Assembly: GCA_963170055.1 (NCBI GenBank)
Contig: CAUJGJ010000402.1
Span: 198,501-262,500 of the forward strand
DNA length: 64,000 nucleotides
Reading direction: 5' to 3'
From: Halisarca cf. caerulea
Taxonomy: Eukaryota > Porifera > Demospongiae > Chondrillida > Halisarcidae
The notes under the pieces: generated by a model
What the model was told of the DNA's origin: nothing
Seen by the model: only the letters and a program-made list of their open reading frames with translations
The model's database searches: none
Made by a program: the position numbers and the translations under genes
Shown: positions 34,670 to 46,549 of the stretch, in pieces
Layout: each line of letters begins with the position of its first letter
Position numbering within the stretch: the stretch's first letter is position 1

Positions 34670-35951
34670 TAGCTGTCACCCTCTACTATCTTGCAGATGA
34701 AGGCCAGATGTGGAAGACTGCTAATGCATTTGGCATATCCCGTCCAGCAGTATCGGTTATTGTAAGAAGAGTAACTCAGGCAATCACTGTTCACATGGGA
34801 TCAAGGTACATATCAGTGCCACAGACTGAAGACGAGGTGAATGACAAAGTAGAGAAGTTCTATGCAGCACATGGTATCCCACAATGCCTGGGTGCTATTG
34901 ATGGAACACATGTAGAGATCAAGGAACCATCAGCAAATCCCACTGACTATATCAATTGCAAAGGCTGGGCCTCATTGAGCATCCAAGCATGTTGCGATTA
35001 CCAATATTGCTTCATGGATGCTGTAGTGAAATGGCCCAGTTCAGTACATGATGCACGCATTTTTGCAAATTCTAACCTTTGTCAGATGCTGAAGACTGGA
35101 CAAATTCCACCATGCCCTAGACATATTTTAGAGGGTGAAGATCCAATACCGGTATTCTTTATTGGCGACCCAGCATACCCACTAATGCCTTTCCTAATGA
35201 AAGAGTATGCTGGTGGTGGTAGGACTCACCAGGAACAAAATTTTGGCCTCAAACTCTGTAGTGCCAGGTATATCATTGAATGTTCTTTTGGAAGACTGAA
35301 GGCTCGATTTGGGGCCTCAGAAGAGCCATGGACATCAATATTGATGAACTCCCTAATGTAATATATGCCTGTTTTGTTTCACATAACTTTTGTGAAATGA
35401 ACAATGAAGTTGTCAATGAAGAAAGAGTGAGGAGTTATGTGAATTATGAACGGGATTTCCAGCCAACAAGCAACACCAGTAGGACTGAGAGCAATGAGTC
35501 AGGAGGTAAGAAAGTCAGAAGAATTCTAACAACTTACTTTGATCCTTAATATTATTTACTACTATTAACACAATGTAACTCTCACTGTTTATATTATGCT
35601 ACTCATAAAGACTGAATCATGTAATAATAAGTGATGAATATCAAATGAAAAAAAAACCAACAAATAGTTGAAGGCATCGTAATATACGTAGTATGAAAAA
35701 AATAAAACAGCTAGGAATAGTTAAAAGTCTTCATACTCAGTACCAGTCCATTGCTGTGACGCTGTACTGGGATGTTGGCACTGTGACTGATAAGGTTGAA
35801 GAGGAACATGCTGATTTTGCGGGATTGGCGAGGTCAAGGAATGAAAGGTTTGTAAATCTGGAGGTGGATTTGGATGAAATGGTGGAGGTACAGGAGCTGT
35901 AGGAAACAATGCCTGTGGTGGTGGCTGTACTAATCCTCTCAATAAGGAAAA

Positions 35952-36733
35952 TTAACCTGAAACGGCTGATGAAAGTTGAGCCATGTTGGATGACATCTGC
36001 GTCATACCAGCCATAAACATGTCATCCACCTTCTCCATTAGGGTGACTAGACTCTTTTTGACTTGGAGGTCTTCCTGTGCACACTCCAGAAGCTGTGCAT
36101 CAGCTGGTAGCTTTCGTTTTAACTTCTGCTGCCTGTAGTTGTGCAGTTGGTTATTGAGCAGTGAACGCCTTTCTGAAACTATTACTTCAGTATTTGCTTC
36201 TTTTTCTCCTCCCTCTTCCTGTGTGCCTGATGTTTCAGGTACTTCTGAAGACTGTGGCTGGTCTGATGGTTCCCCAGAGTCTTCTGGTATATTACCTTCT
36301 GCGATCTCTGACGTCTCCAATCCACCTACAATCTGGTCAGTGGCTGGAGAGCCACCCCAAATCTTCTGGCACAATTCAAAGTACAAGAGAACAACCCTGC
36401 CATATGCCCGCTCTTCTTGCCCGAGTCCACCACTTGCCGGTACTTTGCTCTGATGGCTTTGATCTTGGACGTTATGATCTTCAGTGTTATTTCCTCTGCC
36501 TTGTGTGGGTAGTCTTTCACTGTTTGCTTGCATTGTTCTTCTCCAGACGGGAGCTGCTCCTGAAAACGCTGGCGTATATCCGAATACTTGGTAGCAACCT
36601 TCTCCCAGTCGGTACTTTCTCCCGCATGGTACGTCTTGTAGTCGTGAATTACTTGGAGAAGTTCTACTTCGTCGTCGCTCCACTGAAATGTGCTTTTCTC
36701 TTTCTCCACCTGGTTTGTTGTCCTCGTCGCCAT
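35952..36733 (-). pseudogene. Harbinger Myb/SANT-like accessory protein
   Basis: Minus strand from MATRTTNQVEKEKSTFQWSD at 36733. Residues ~15-110 form a trihelical Myb/SANT-like domain (FQWSDDEVELLQVIHDYK, KIKAIRAKYRQVVDSGKKSG). A frameshift near 36390 moves the reading to VVLLYFELCQKIWGGSPAT, then an acidic Ser/Pro/Glu-rich linker, and a C-terminal helix (RRSLLNNQLHNYRQQKLK, VTLMEKVDDMFMAGM). In Harbinger elements this partner brings the nuclease to the nucleus and the TIRs. One shift separates it from a full-length frame. Confidence 0.85.
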
Positions 36734-37019
36734 ATTATTCTATCCATAGATTCCTCAAAATTTGTCTCGACCATTTCCATGTAAACGTGTGAAAACGCTG
36801 GGCAAGTCAGTAAGTCACCCCCAATGAATACGATTATGAAAACGAATTCAACTGAAAACGTCGCCGTGTAAACCCAGCTATAATTAGCCACTGAAAAAGA
36901 CTGTTCAACAGACCCCTTCTCACCAATGATGAGATGTCACCCGAAAATTGAGGGGAGAAGTGCATCTGTGTTACATGAGATTTTGTATCCTGAAATGCGG
37001 GCATATTGTTTTTATTTGG

Positions 37020-37305
37020 GGGGTGCTGGTGGCTCAGTAGGTTAGCACTGAAGTCAGTCAAGCATTGGACAGAAGGCACCACTCCACCTGTGTGCCATTT
37101 GAAGTTTTTTTCCCTGCACCCCCCTGCCACCAACCTGGGACAGCTGAGAAGATGACCTACTGCAGCCATCAAACTATTTGAATTTAATTTAATTTGATTG
37201 TGTGTGTGAGCGAGTGTGTGGGATACTGGGGGCCTTAGTAGTAGCCTCAGGCTAATGTCCACCCAGTCAAAATAAGAAATTATTATTATTATTATTATTT
37301 GGACT
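37020..37305 (+). repeat. tRNA-headed SINE with (ATT)n tail
   Basis: Begins GGGTGCTGGTGGCTCAGTAGG, with an A-box-like TGGCTCAGTAGG, and ends in (ATT)n at 37281-37301. It closely matches the minus-strand copy at 15475-15745. The 3' region GCCTTAGTAGTAGCCTC recurs as the tail fragments at 4388 and 29275, which may be other SINEs sharing a LINE-derived 3' end. Confidence 0.85.
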
Positions 37306-37972
37306 TCTGGTGTGTAAAGCTCCTCCAATATACTGTATATATATATATATCCCACTGCGTGGGCGGTATCTATTATCTTCAAAGAGACCGCCTTGGGTAT
37401 ATTCGCGATATACCGGGGTATATCAATGACCCCAATTCATATACCCTGGTTTTTTAAGTGACGATAATTGATAACTGCCTTGTCAATAGGATGATGCAAC
37501 AGCAGTACCCTGCTGTACGTACAATGTATACTAAGCCTACTAAGAAGTTTGCATTGTTCTTTTTAAGAACGTTTTTATCTACACCAATCGTTTCAGACCC
37601 CGTTGTGACGTTTGCAGTCTTTTAGGAGAGCAGTAGTCCCTCCGAACGGAGCAATCGTGAATTCTTCTAACCTTTCGAGGACGACCGTCACGGATGAAGA
37701 CTAAAGCGAACTTTTAGAAAGAAACATGTGCTCCAGTAAGTTTTGTTTTCACGCCGTAGTATTCCGTAGCTGTCTTCCCTCGAATTAAGTTAAAAGTGTT
37801 ATCTTTCGCATTACATTTGCTGCGCATGTGTATCCAGTATTCGGCGTAGACGCAAGGTTTGTCGCTGAAAAGGAGAGTTGTAAAGATAATAACCGTTGTT
37901 CGGCTTGAGTTTAACACTGAAGTACCTTCCCTGCGAGCAAAATCCTCCTTTCAAGTGGGATATATATTAATT

Positions 37973-38102
37973 ATACCCCACTTTTGCTGGGTACATGGGA
38001 ATATACTAAGTGTTAGGTGTTGATTAACACTCGGGCTGCGCCCTCGTGTATCAACACCTAACACTTAGTATATTCCCCATGTACCCAGCAAAAGCGGGGT
38101 AT
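37973..38102. repeat. Perfect 52-bp palindrome arms
   Basis: ACCCCACTTTTGCTGGGTAC... (from 37975) pairs with 38048-38101 almost perfectly around a 23-base CG-rich loop. It is directly adjacent to the terminal hairpin of the repeat copy at 38118. Confidence 0.9.
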
Positions 38103-38117
38103 AACTTATATTATCAT

Positions 38118-38530
38118 GAACCACGGTAGTGGTTCATATGTAGGGATGACACGAAAAAAACAGGCCGCCCATACATTAAAGCCGACCGTATTTTCATTGA
38201 AAACTCGCTTCCGGTACATTTTGGAGCTCCAAAAACAGCATATTTGACTTCTACGAGCGTTTTTCGATACATCTAAGTATACAAGAAGCTTCTGGGTGCC
38301 TTATATGAGCTATATTTTGCAAAGTTTACATAGCGTGAAAGGTCACCATTTCGGCTTCTTCTTCTTATTCTGATTCTCCTCGTAGAACAGGCTAGGGCTC
38401 GTTAGAAGAGGTATTCAAGATTGATTTTACCACCATTTTAACCAACCATACTCACAGTGGTGCCTTTTTACCTTTAGACGAAATTCGTTCGATGGAAAAG
38501 CTAAACAATCCCGATTTTGCCACAAAATTT
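38118..38530 (-). repeat. Terminal-hairpin repeat family, copy 3
   Basis: Read on minus: an ATGGCGGATTAG module near 38540-38529, a GAATCAGAATAAGAAGAAG block, then ATGTATGGGCGGCC, CATCCCTACATATG and the hairpin GAACCAC-TACC-GTGGTTC (38135-38118). It shares block order with copy 2. Confidence 0.65.
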
Positions 38531-38969
38531 GTTCTAATCCGCCATTTTAAAAATGGCCGAGTCGTATTGGGCTGGCTTGTACTCGTATCTCGCACCTCTT
38601 TTGTGTTAGTTTTCAGTGAAAACGTAAAGAATACGTAGATCAATAGGCATATACTCACTTGTAAGTAGGTTGTCACTAGAAGTAACCCAATATTATCCAA
38701 ACCAAAATTACATGTACTAGACCTATATAATACTTTGTGAAAATGGAAATGGGGTGCAGGCATGACTGTCAATTCCACAAAAATACTAAAACAATGTACC
38801 AAGGTTTGTCATACTGTATAGCTCTATGCATACTTTGGCTACATTGATGTTTACTTGCTATCAATATTATTATGTTTGCGTGTGACACTTTAGTGGATGA
38901 CTTGGATAAACTCTGTTTGTGGCGATATCTATAACCTATTATTTACAAGCAAAAAGTATATGGACAAGA

Positions 38970-39260
38970 ACCATATAAAAACCATTTAAAAATGGAAAAA
39001 AGATGTAGGGATAAAACTTGTCAAACGTCAAAAAACATTGGAACAAGGTAGGGTTGTTTGCTACACAGGGCTGGACGGGCATAGGGATAGACGTGCATAG
39101 GGCTAGACATGCATAGGACTAGACGAACATAGGGCTAGACATACATAGGGCTAGGCAGGCATAGGGATAGGCATACATGGGGCTAGACGGGCATAGAGCT
39201 AGACAGAGGTGTATTGGACTGGGTATAGTGTGCAAATTCCTACATCCTGTGTTAATACTT
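38970..39260. repeat. CATAGGGCTAGAC minisatellite
   Basis: About ten degenerate 15-base units. Flanks resemble one arm of the 25719-26240 palindrome (ATTTAAAAATGGAAAAAAGATG at left, CAAATTCCTACATCC at right). Confidence 0.85.
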
Positions 39261-39282
39261 TAGCTGCGGGATTTAGGATAGA

Positions 39283-39715
39283 TAGCGAGATAGCACTATG
39301 CCCACTACAGCCATGGGCAGCCTCACTTTCAGGCAAATCTTATACTAAAATGACTTAGAAGGGTAGGGCTCTCTCCTCTCATTTTTGTCTACAGACTAAA
39401 TCACTGATATTGTATCTAATTTTTCATCACAACCCAAATTTGTTGTCATATCTGTTTTTCTATTTATGTATTGTCATGCTTCTGGTTCTAACCATTGTGC
39501 TTTTAATTGCTGACCTCAACCTAAAATTTCCTTTAGTGGAAAAATTAGGGAATATATGGTATAGTGAGGCATAAAATATAATCTAAAGTTATAATTTATG
39601 ACACTGAATTTTCAACGGACCTTAGACTCCTTTCAAGCTTCTAAGTCATTTTAGTATAAGATTAGCCTAAAAGTGAGTCTACCCATGGCTGTAGTGGGCA
39701 TAGTGCTATCTTTGG
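39283..39715. repeat. MITE-like element with ~75-bp inverted ends
   Basis: AGATAGCACTATGCCCACTA... and its complement at 39640-39715 enclose about 280 bases without coding potential. The arms differ at only a few positions. Confidence 0.85.
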
Positions 39716-40213
39716 CCTTGTTGTAAACAACCGTAATTTCATTTTCAAGATGTAAAAGGAAAAGCTACAAGCAAATTGCGGAAGCATTAGCTACAGAAGG
39801 ATGGGTTGTGCCCTGGTAATCTTTCAAGGTGGTAATCAAGTCAATCAATTTACAGCTAACACATGTTTGATGACCTACATACCTATGAAATGTATAAACC
39901 ATGGCTGCCAGGTGTATTGCACATAATATACTGTGTAGCCATCCTTTCTGAGTGTGGCATACACAACATTGACTACCACTGCCTACTCCTTGCCTTCAAA
40001 TACTACTATTGCATATCGTCACCTAAAATCCCACCTCTGATACAACATGCCTTTAAATTGTTTGTCACATTAGGTTCATCAGACTTGAAGTCCTGGGCAC
40101 AGACGGATCCAATCAGAGTTTGTCAAGCTTGGTGGTCATAACATAGGTTTATCAATTCCACCCCTAGCACTTACTCTTCAAACCTTGTACAATCAACAAA
40201 TCCAATCCAAGAT

Positions 40214-40500
40214 GTGCTCCATCAACAATTTTCAGGGTCTCACTCAATTCGGGGTAGTAAATCTGATTTTCAAGAACCTGAAACATATTTAACTAGTATC
40301 CACAATCCCAAGCTAAGACAACTGTTTACAAAATTTCAGATCTCAGATCACAAACTGAGGATTGAGACAGGGCGTTGTAGTAGATCAAATACACCCGTTT
40401 CTGAACGCAAATGCACACTATGCAGATATATTAAATTCAATTGAAGATGAAGTCCACTTTTTTGATTGACTGTTCATTTTATTCCCAGCCATGATCCCAA
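40214..40500 (+). pseudogene. LINE-type C-terminal remnant
   Basis: The frame KLRQLFTKFQISDHKLRIET, then SERKCTLCRY, then, after a stop or frameshift near 40443, IEDEVHFLIDCSFYS. The order 'F-R-S-H-L-E-G-R ... R-C-C ... D-E-H-F-L-C' is the Cys/His-containing tail of many non-LTR retrotransposon polyproteins. Nothing upstream is recognisable as reverse transcriptase, so this is a 5'-truncated, decayed copy. Confidence 0.6.
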
Positions 40501-40857
40501 CTATTCTCATTTATATAAATGGTCCTCATAGTTCATTCAAATTTCTAACGTTCCGTAACTGTACCTCATGGGCAACAGAGACTCCACAATCATCAATCAA
40601 ACTTCACAATTCTCTTGAAAAGCAACACAACAACACATCAAAAATGCATGGTGATGAAAAAATGGCGGCACACAAGCAAAGTCTCTTGATATGGTTTGTT
40701 CTTTTCTCTGTTATATTACATCTTATTGTTAGTTTTAGTTCAGAATATTCTCTTTGTTTTCTCCAACACTGTTATGTCGATTTCGAGGTGGAGACGCTTT
40801 TTTGCACCTTCACAAATCAAGAAGAAAGTGTCTCTGGATGATTTATGGCATATATTT

Positions 40858-40878
40858 CTTTATATATATATATATACA

Positions 40879-40922
<44 letters not shown>

Positions 40923-40946
40923 TTATTTATATTTATTTATGATATA
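40858..40946. repeat. (TA)n microsatellite
   Basis: Interrupted TA repeats directly preceding the Tigger element at 40949; the insertion used a TA in it. Confidence 0.95.
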
Positions 40947-40948
40947 TA

Positions 40949-43005
40949 CAGTGGGACCTCACTTATCCGCACCTCAGATAACCGGTTCCCTCGCAATCCG
41001 CACCATATTCTGCCAAAACAAAATTCCCACACACAGGTTCCCTCCAATATACGGAAACCTCGTTATCCGCATCCGGTCACGTTTTTTGTATACTATTGTA
41101 TACCATTCCATAGAATTTTCCCGCGTTTGACCGCTGGTGTGCAGTAGTGTGAAGTGTTTCTGCTTAATTCTGCTTGAGATGGCCTCTAGTCTGCCAGTTA
41201 AGCGACCTAGAAACGCTTTGACCGCAAGCAAGAAGAAGGAAATTTGTGTCTACAAGCAAGCGCATCCGAAAGCCACATACGATATTGTTCAAACTCACTT
41301 CGAGAAGGATTGGGGGTTCAAAGTCGGCCTTTCCACCATTGGGGATGTCTGGTGTTCTCGGGAAGAATGGCTGAAGGTTGAAGGCCATAGCAAGACATGT
41401 CGTATCAGAACGCCAAAAAATCAAGATGTAGAAGATGCCCTCTGGCTTTGGTTTTGCCAAGCGCGTGTCTCTGGAGCTGCCATCAGCGATCTAATCCTGA
41501 AAACGAAGGCTCAAGAATTTGGTCGACGTCTAGGGATAACAGACCTATCCTATTCGAATGGTTGGCTGCAGAAATTTAAAGATAGACACAACATTTCAAA
41601 GAAGAAATTCGAAGGTGAGAGTGCAAGTGCTGATATGCAGCAGATTTCTTTGGGTCGAACGTCTCTCCGTGCCCTTACTTCCTCTTTTACACCATGCGAC
41701 ACCTACAACATGGATGAGACTGGTTTGTTTTACCGCCTCACACCGAACAGCACCCTAGCTACAGGTGCAGTCAGGGGGACAAAGAAGTGCAAAGACAGGT
41801 TGACTGTGGCACTTTGTTCCAATGCTGATGGGTCTCACAAGTGCAAGCCCCTCGTTATTCAGAAGTCTAAACGCCCTCGGTGTTTGGTAGCCACTTTGAC
41901 CCTAGTGTTTATGTAACATATGTGAATAACACCAAAGCATGGATGACTGGTGTCATCTTTCAGCAATGGCTCCAAAATTTTAATGTCACCATGAAGATGA
42001 GGAAACGCAATGTCCTTCTCCTGGTGGACAATGCAGGCAGCCACACTGAGCCCACTCCCCTCAGCAATGTCACTGTGAGATTTCTACCTGCAAACACCAC
42101 TGCACATCTCCAACCAATGGATGGCGGTATCATTCAGAACTTCAAAGTTCACTACCGCCGCTATCTGGGGCTGCATTTTGTGAATTGTATCGACAACAAG
42201 GAAACGCAAAAGGCTGATTTGCGGCAAGCCATTGGCATGATTGCTGATGCCTGGAAAGATGTGAAGTAGGCAACAGTGGCGAATTGCTGGAAACATGTCA
42301 GGATACTACAGCTGTCTGGGGATCATGATAATTGTACTGATCAGAATGGTGAAGACGTCTCACCCCACTGCTTAGCAATATTGACGCAATGACCCGCCGT
42401 TTGGAGATTGATCCCTCTGAGAGAATGTCGGCAAGGGACTATGTTCATGTTGACGACAATGTAGAGACAGAGGAGGCACTGTCTGATGACCAGATAGTTG
42501 AGCTGGTCAGTGGGGAATCAAACCATGCAGATTGTGACGAAGATAATCCAGATGTAAATGAACAACCACCCGTACCCCCACCAACTATTGCGGAAGCACA
42601 CACTGCTTGTCAGCTTCTTGTTTCTTTTTATGAGAATGAAGGGGTGAAGGATGAATCTTATTTATCCAAACTGGTGGAGGTGCGACAGCACATGCAATTC
42701 ATTGGCACCAAGAAACTGGCAGCTGCAAAGCAAACTAGTATCACTGATTTTTTTAAGTAGGCACAAGTTTCCTATTATACTTTTATTAAGCACAGCTTAC
42801 CTTCTTTTTGTCAAGCATTTTGTAACTCTAGTTGGTTCTTTGCAACAATTATTGGTACTTATACATATAGATTATTTTGTTTATGTTCAATGTACGTACA
42901 GTTTAAAAATCCGATGCATATTTGTGGCCCTCGCTTATCCAGTTCCCTCACTTTATCCGCAAATTGATCCAGGACACATGTGTGCGGATAAGTGAGGTCC
43001 CACTG
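40949..43005 (+). mobile_element. pogo/Tigger element, 24-bp perfect TIRs
   Basis: CAGTGGGACCTCACTTATCC (plus GCAC) at 40949-40972 is exactly inverted at 42982-43005, and TA flanks both ends. Length 2057 bp is typical of the Tigger group. The interior holds one DDE_1-type transposase gene, now broken by frameshifts. Identical TIRs argue for a fairly recent insertion. Confidence 0.97.
41179..42760 (+). pseudogene. Tigger-type DDE transposase, frameshifted
   Basis: Starts at ATG 41179 (MASSLPVKRPRNALTASKKK). An N-terminal CENP-B-like helix-turn-helix (KKKEICVYKQAHPKATYDIV) and a second HTH (LWLWFCQARVSGAAISDLI) precede the DDE domain. The triad is visible: MDETGLFYRL, then LLLVDNAGSH, then QPMDGGIIQNFK. 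Frame changes near 41880 (between SKRPRC and FGSHFDPS) and between 42269 and 42389 break the protein. The C-terminus ends KQTSITDFFK, an acidic tail with a PIP-box-like QTSITDFF motif seen in this family. The expected intact length is about 525 residues. Confidence 0.92.
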
Positions 43006-43383
43006 TATATGTCTATCCACAAATGTCTGATGACTGAGACTGAGGATCGTATGTGTGTGCAATACGCCTGGTAGCCCTGACTGAGAACAAGACACCAATT
43101 TTGTTCAGTTTCTTCTTATCACTGCAAGTTTGGGTGCTAGATGTGATTTTAAGTCATTGCCAGATCATCTGCCTTGTGATCTCTTCACGATCGAATCATC
43201 TCCAGATATTGTCTTCCGCGGCCAATTCTAAGTTACTGTTTACATTTTACAAGTGAAACAAGGTAGATTGAGGCAGTTTTACACACCTAAAGCTTTTCTG
43301 AAGCTTTAACAACACAAAAATGAAGAGGGAGTATATGTGTTCATATACCCGTGACCCTGCGACCCGGGTGAGTATGCCATATA

Positions 43384-44268
43384 CGGTAGGCATCAAAAAA
43401 AGTTTCCATATCGTAATCGTAAAATGGTCAAATTACAATTACATTCCGATATGATTACAATTTTGTTGATAAATCACGAAGGCCATACGGAAATCCCAGA
43501 TCGAATTACGCTAGCAATATGCAACGAAACTAAACTGAAGTGAATCAGGACGCTGCGCTTGCAAAATCATCAGATCGAATTACCTATGTATTTCTCAAAC
43601 TTCGATCCCCATACCCTTCGTGTAAACAAGCTTGATTAGCACAGCTAGCCGTGCAGTTTCTCTGCGGGTCGAACTGCATACGATTTATATTATCTTGGAG
43701 ATCGAATTATTGTCACGAAGGATGGTCATTGGGTTCGAGATGGTGAGCTAGCCTATACGATGATCGGATCTTCGAGATCCTGAGGATAGGATGGACCTCA
43801 GTAAAAAGGATCGCTTCTGGTCTAGATTACGATTTACATTTGCCTGCAGATCAAATTACCCTCACAACGATGATCAAGGGCGATGGTCCCCACTTCGAGA
43901 TGGTGACCTAGCCTATACGATGATTGGATCTTCAAGATTCTGAGATAGGATGGTCCTCAGTAAAAAGGATCGCTTCTGGTCTAGATCTGCTGATTGGATT
44001 ACGATTTACATTTGCCTGAAGATCAAATTACCCTCACGACGACGATGGCTTCGAGATCATGAGCTAGTCTATGATGGTTACAGCTTCAAAATCGTTGGAT
44101 AGGATGAACCTGGGTGATCGAATTACAATTTCTATAAGCTTTGAGATCAAATTAAGGTAATAAATGGCATCCAAATGAAATTACGATTTTCACTACACAC
44201 ACCGTAACTACGATTACGATACGATACTCAACTATTACGCTATGGAAACTTTTTTTTGATGTCTACCG
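43384..44268. mobile_element. TA-flanked derivative with internal tandem repeat
   Basis: Ends CGGTAGGCATCAAAAAAAGT and, inverted, CGGTAGACATCAAAAAAAAG, flanked by TA. The interior has about 2.5 copies of a ~160-base direct repeat (GAGCTAGCCTATACGATGAT..., at 43744, 43910 and, decayed, 44050). No transposase remains. Confidence 0.85.
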
Positions 44269-44269
44269 T

Positions 44270-46320
44270 ATATGACCTGCGTGAAGTATGGTACTTATCA
44301 TAAAAAAGTAGACGTGCTACGGGTGAACAGACGGTAGCACAGATGGGTGGGCGTTTAGGACAGTGTCCGTTTGAAGGCATTTATTGTTTCGGAAATTGAC
44401 CGCTAATGATGGTCCACTGACTTCCATTTATTTCCGATTGCCAACCGCACGTTTATCAAAGCGGAATATCCCTTTGAATCTTTACGTGAATTCAAAATGA
44501 ATTTTCCTAGTTTCATCAAAGAATTATTTCCCTTCGCCAAGACAGTCTTAGCTACCGTAAGGTAGTAAATATAATTTCTTTAAAGTCAGGTAGTGAGGAT
44601 AGAACCACTAAAGTGGTCTTTAGGCCATAACGGGTATGCGAAAAATCGTCACACAGGTGTTAAAAGGTTAACAGCGTGCCTCCTTTCCTGCAATTCTTGA
44701 GCGTCACTTCCTTTGACGTTGACAATCTTTGGAGGGACCTAATCTTCCAGTATTGCTCGTCAACTGATTCCAGGAAGTGAACCAAGTACAGCAGCAAGCA
44801 ATGTAAAGAAATCGCTCCCATTCCCTTAGCGTAGTTCCTGGGTTTTAGATTGAGCTATACCAAAGAATGCCTTTCTTATTCTGCATAAGTAGGATTCTTT
44901 GGTAAATTATTGCATAATCATTGCATAAAACTGTAAAATGGTATTGTAAGTAACTTTTTGTATGTGTTCTAACTTCGTTGTAATCTATATTAGAAGGTTT
45001 ATACTTACAGAGTGTGTTGCTATTGCTACATGTATGCTTCATATAAAATCTGAACAAAATGCGCTAAACTTTCGGCCGGGTCAAAATTGCCAGGAAAGAA
45101 ATAAAAGCCAAGGCCATCATTTGGTCAAATACAGTATACTGTATATATGTACATACATACACAGAGTAGTAATGGTGACTGACAGCCGAGTGTTGGATAA
45201 ATGAGGTTTTCAGATAAACCAGGTGTGACTGTATATTACATCAGATAAGCAATACACCCTGGAAGTCAAAATGAAAGCAATGTAGGGGCTGCCTGCAACA
45301 ACACATACAAAACTGATTTTATCGGGAATCAGGGTTTCTTTTATGGGGCACCCCCCCCCCCCCCCCCGTTGGCCTAAAACAGTCTCAGATACCACCTTAT
45401 GAAGCCCACACTCCCAAATTTTACCAGGGAAAGCATACTGCCAGACCCCCTACAGTTATATGTGCATACCTACTACAATACCACATACTGTACGTATCTA
45501 TCCCTCCCTATATCACTACACTGTGTTATTACCCCCTCTTGATAACTCTGAAAGAAACCCAGGAAATGCTATAAAGAGGAGACTAAGAGTGACTATTTGT
45601 AGAACATAATAATAAAACTGGTGTGGAATGATTTCAACCTCAACATCACATCACACCAATACTTAAAGGTTTGATATATACAGCCAAGATAACTTTGGAA
45701 AGCATCTTCCATATAATATTATGGGTCATTCTTGTAATCAGCATTGCCTACAACACAGATAATACTACACGTTTAATAACTAAATTCAGGCATCCAACTG
45801 GATTCAAAATTCCCATTTCTGACATTTTGCTTTACTCTTTGTAGGCGCATGTCTTGTGTCTAAGGTATTGAAAAACGTAAGATACCAGGAACTCCAGCCT
45901 GCAGTACCGGCTGGTACATTCACACTTATCAACATTTTCTTGTCTATCACCATGTAGTAGCACTCTACCCTAGCCTGTGGTCTATACTCTAACCATAGAT
46001 ACTAACGTATCAAGGAATCGTATTTTAATCTGGGGAGTATCTGTACTACATTAAGGCGTACTCTAAAGGCCCCAGTATAACAGCATGGCAGAAAGAAAAG
46101 GTAAATTCTTTTGATATTTACATGCGAAAATTAACGTCAATCAGTGATTACGCACTTCGTTGCAAAAGCTGCATGTCCAGGGAAAGACCAAAATCCGTAA
46201 ATCCTGATGACAGTTCGTCCATTATTTCCTCCTTTGGCGCGCACCAACTTATGTAACACGATGTCTCATGACGAAATATTAATCCATTACTCACGTGATT
46301 GACTTTGCACCTACAGGACC
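44270..46320. other. No confident gene
   Basis: AT-rich sequence with a 17-base C run at 45351-45367 and simple repeats near 45140. No exon with convincing splice sites was found. Confidence 0.4.
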
Positions 46321-46321
46321 A

Positions 46322-46549
46322 TAAGGTAAAAGGGGGTAATTTAGAACAGCGGGGAATTCGGAACAGTCATGCCAAAAGCAGTGTCAACGTTAACCACAAG
46401 CTACATCCATTATTTCTCGTCTGTATTGTCTCCATGAAGGGGGACTTTGGCAGTAGCAAGGATGGTTAATTGGGTAACATAACCACAACAAAAGTTACAG
46501 GCCCTGTTCCAAATTACCAGCATGTTCCAAATTACCCACTCCCTTTTAC
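46322..46549. repeat. MITE-like element
   Basis: AAAAGGGGGTAATTTAGAAC at the left and AAAGGGAGTGGGTAATTTGGAAC (inverted) at the right, with a repeated GTTCCAAATTACC word inside. No coding capacity. Confidence 0.7.

Larger units (their letters stand above)
33049..35549 (+). pseudogene. Harbinger (HARBI1-like) transposase, interrupted
   Basis: The N-terminal part runs 33049-33435 (from MEWSNKF, with FHKLYDELRPFI and a helix-turn-helix start) and resumes at 34672. Removing the inserted element and one TA joins VEKQI to [11 protein letters not shown] in frame. The catalytic region has [11 protein letters not shown] (Asp 1), [11 protein letters not shown] (Asp 2) and [14 protein letters not shown] (Glu). 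A one-base shift near 35320 moves the last 75 codons ([19 protein letters not shown]) to another frame. Family members cut DNA at a 3-bp target and need a Myb-like partner. Insertion and frameshift disable it. Confidence 0.9.
32634..36878. mobile_element. PIF/Harbinger element, interrupted
   Basis: Terminal inverted repeats: TTTACACAGCGACGTTTTCA at the left and TTTACACGGCGACGTTTTCA (inverted) at the right, about 30 of 33 matching with the following bases. It contains the two genes typical of the superfamily: a Harbinger nuclease on plus and a Myb/SANT-like protein on minus, converging near 35.8 kb. A 1234-bp Tc1-type element sits inside the nuclease gene. The exact 3-bp target site is ambiguous. 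Confidence 0.85.
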
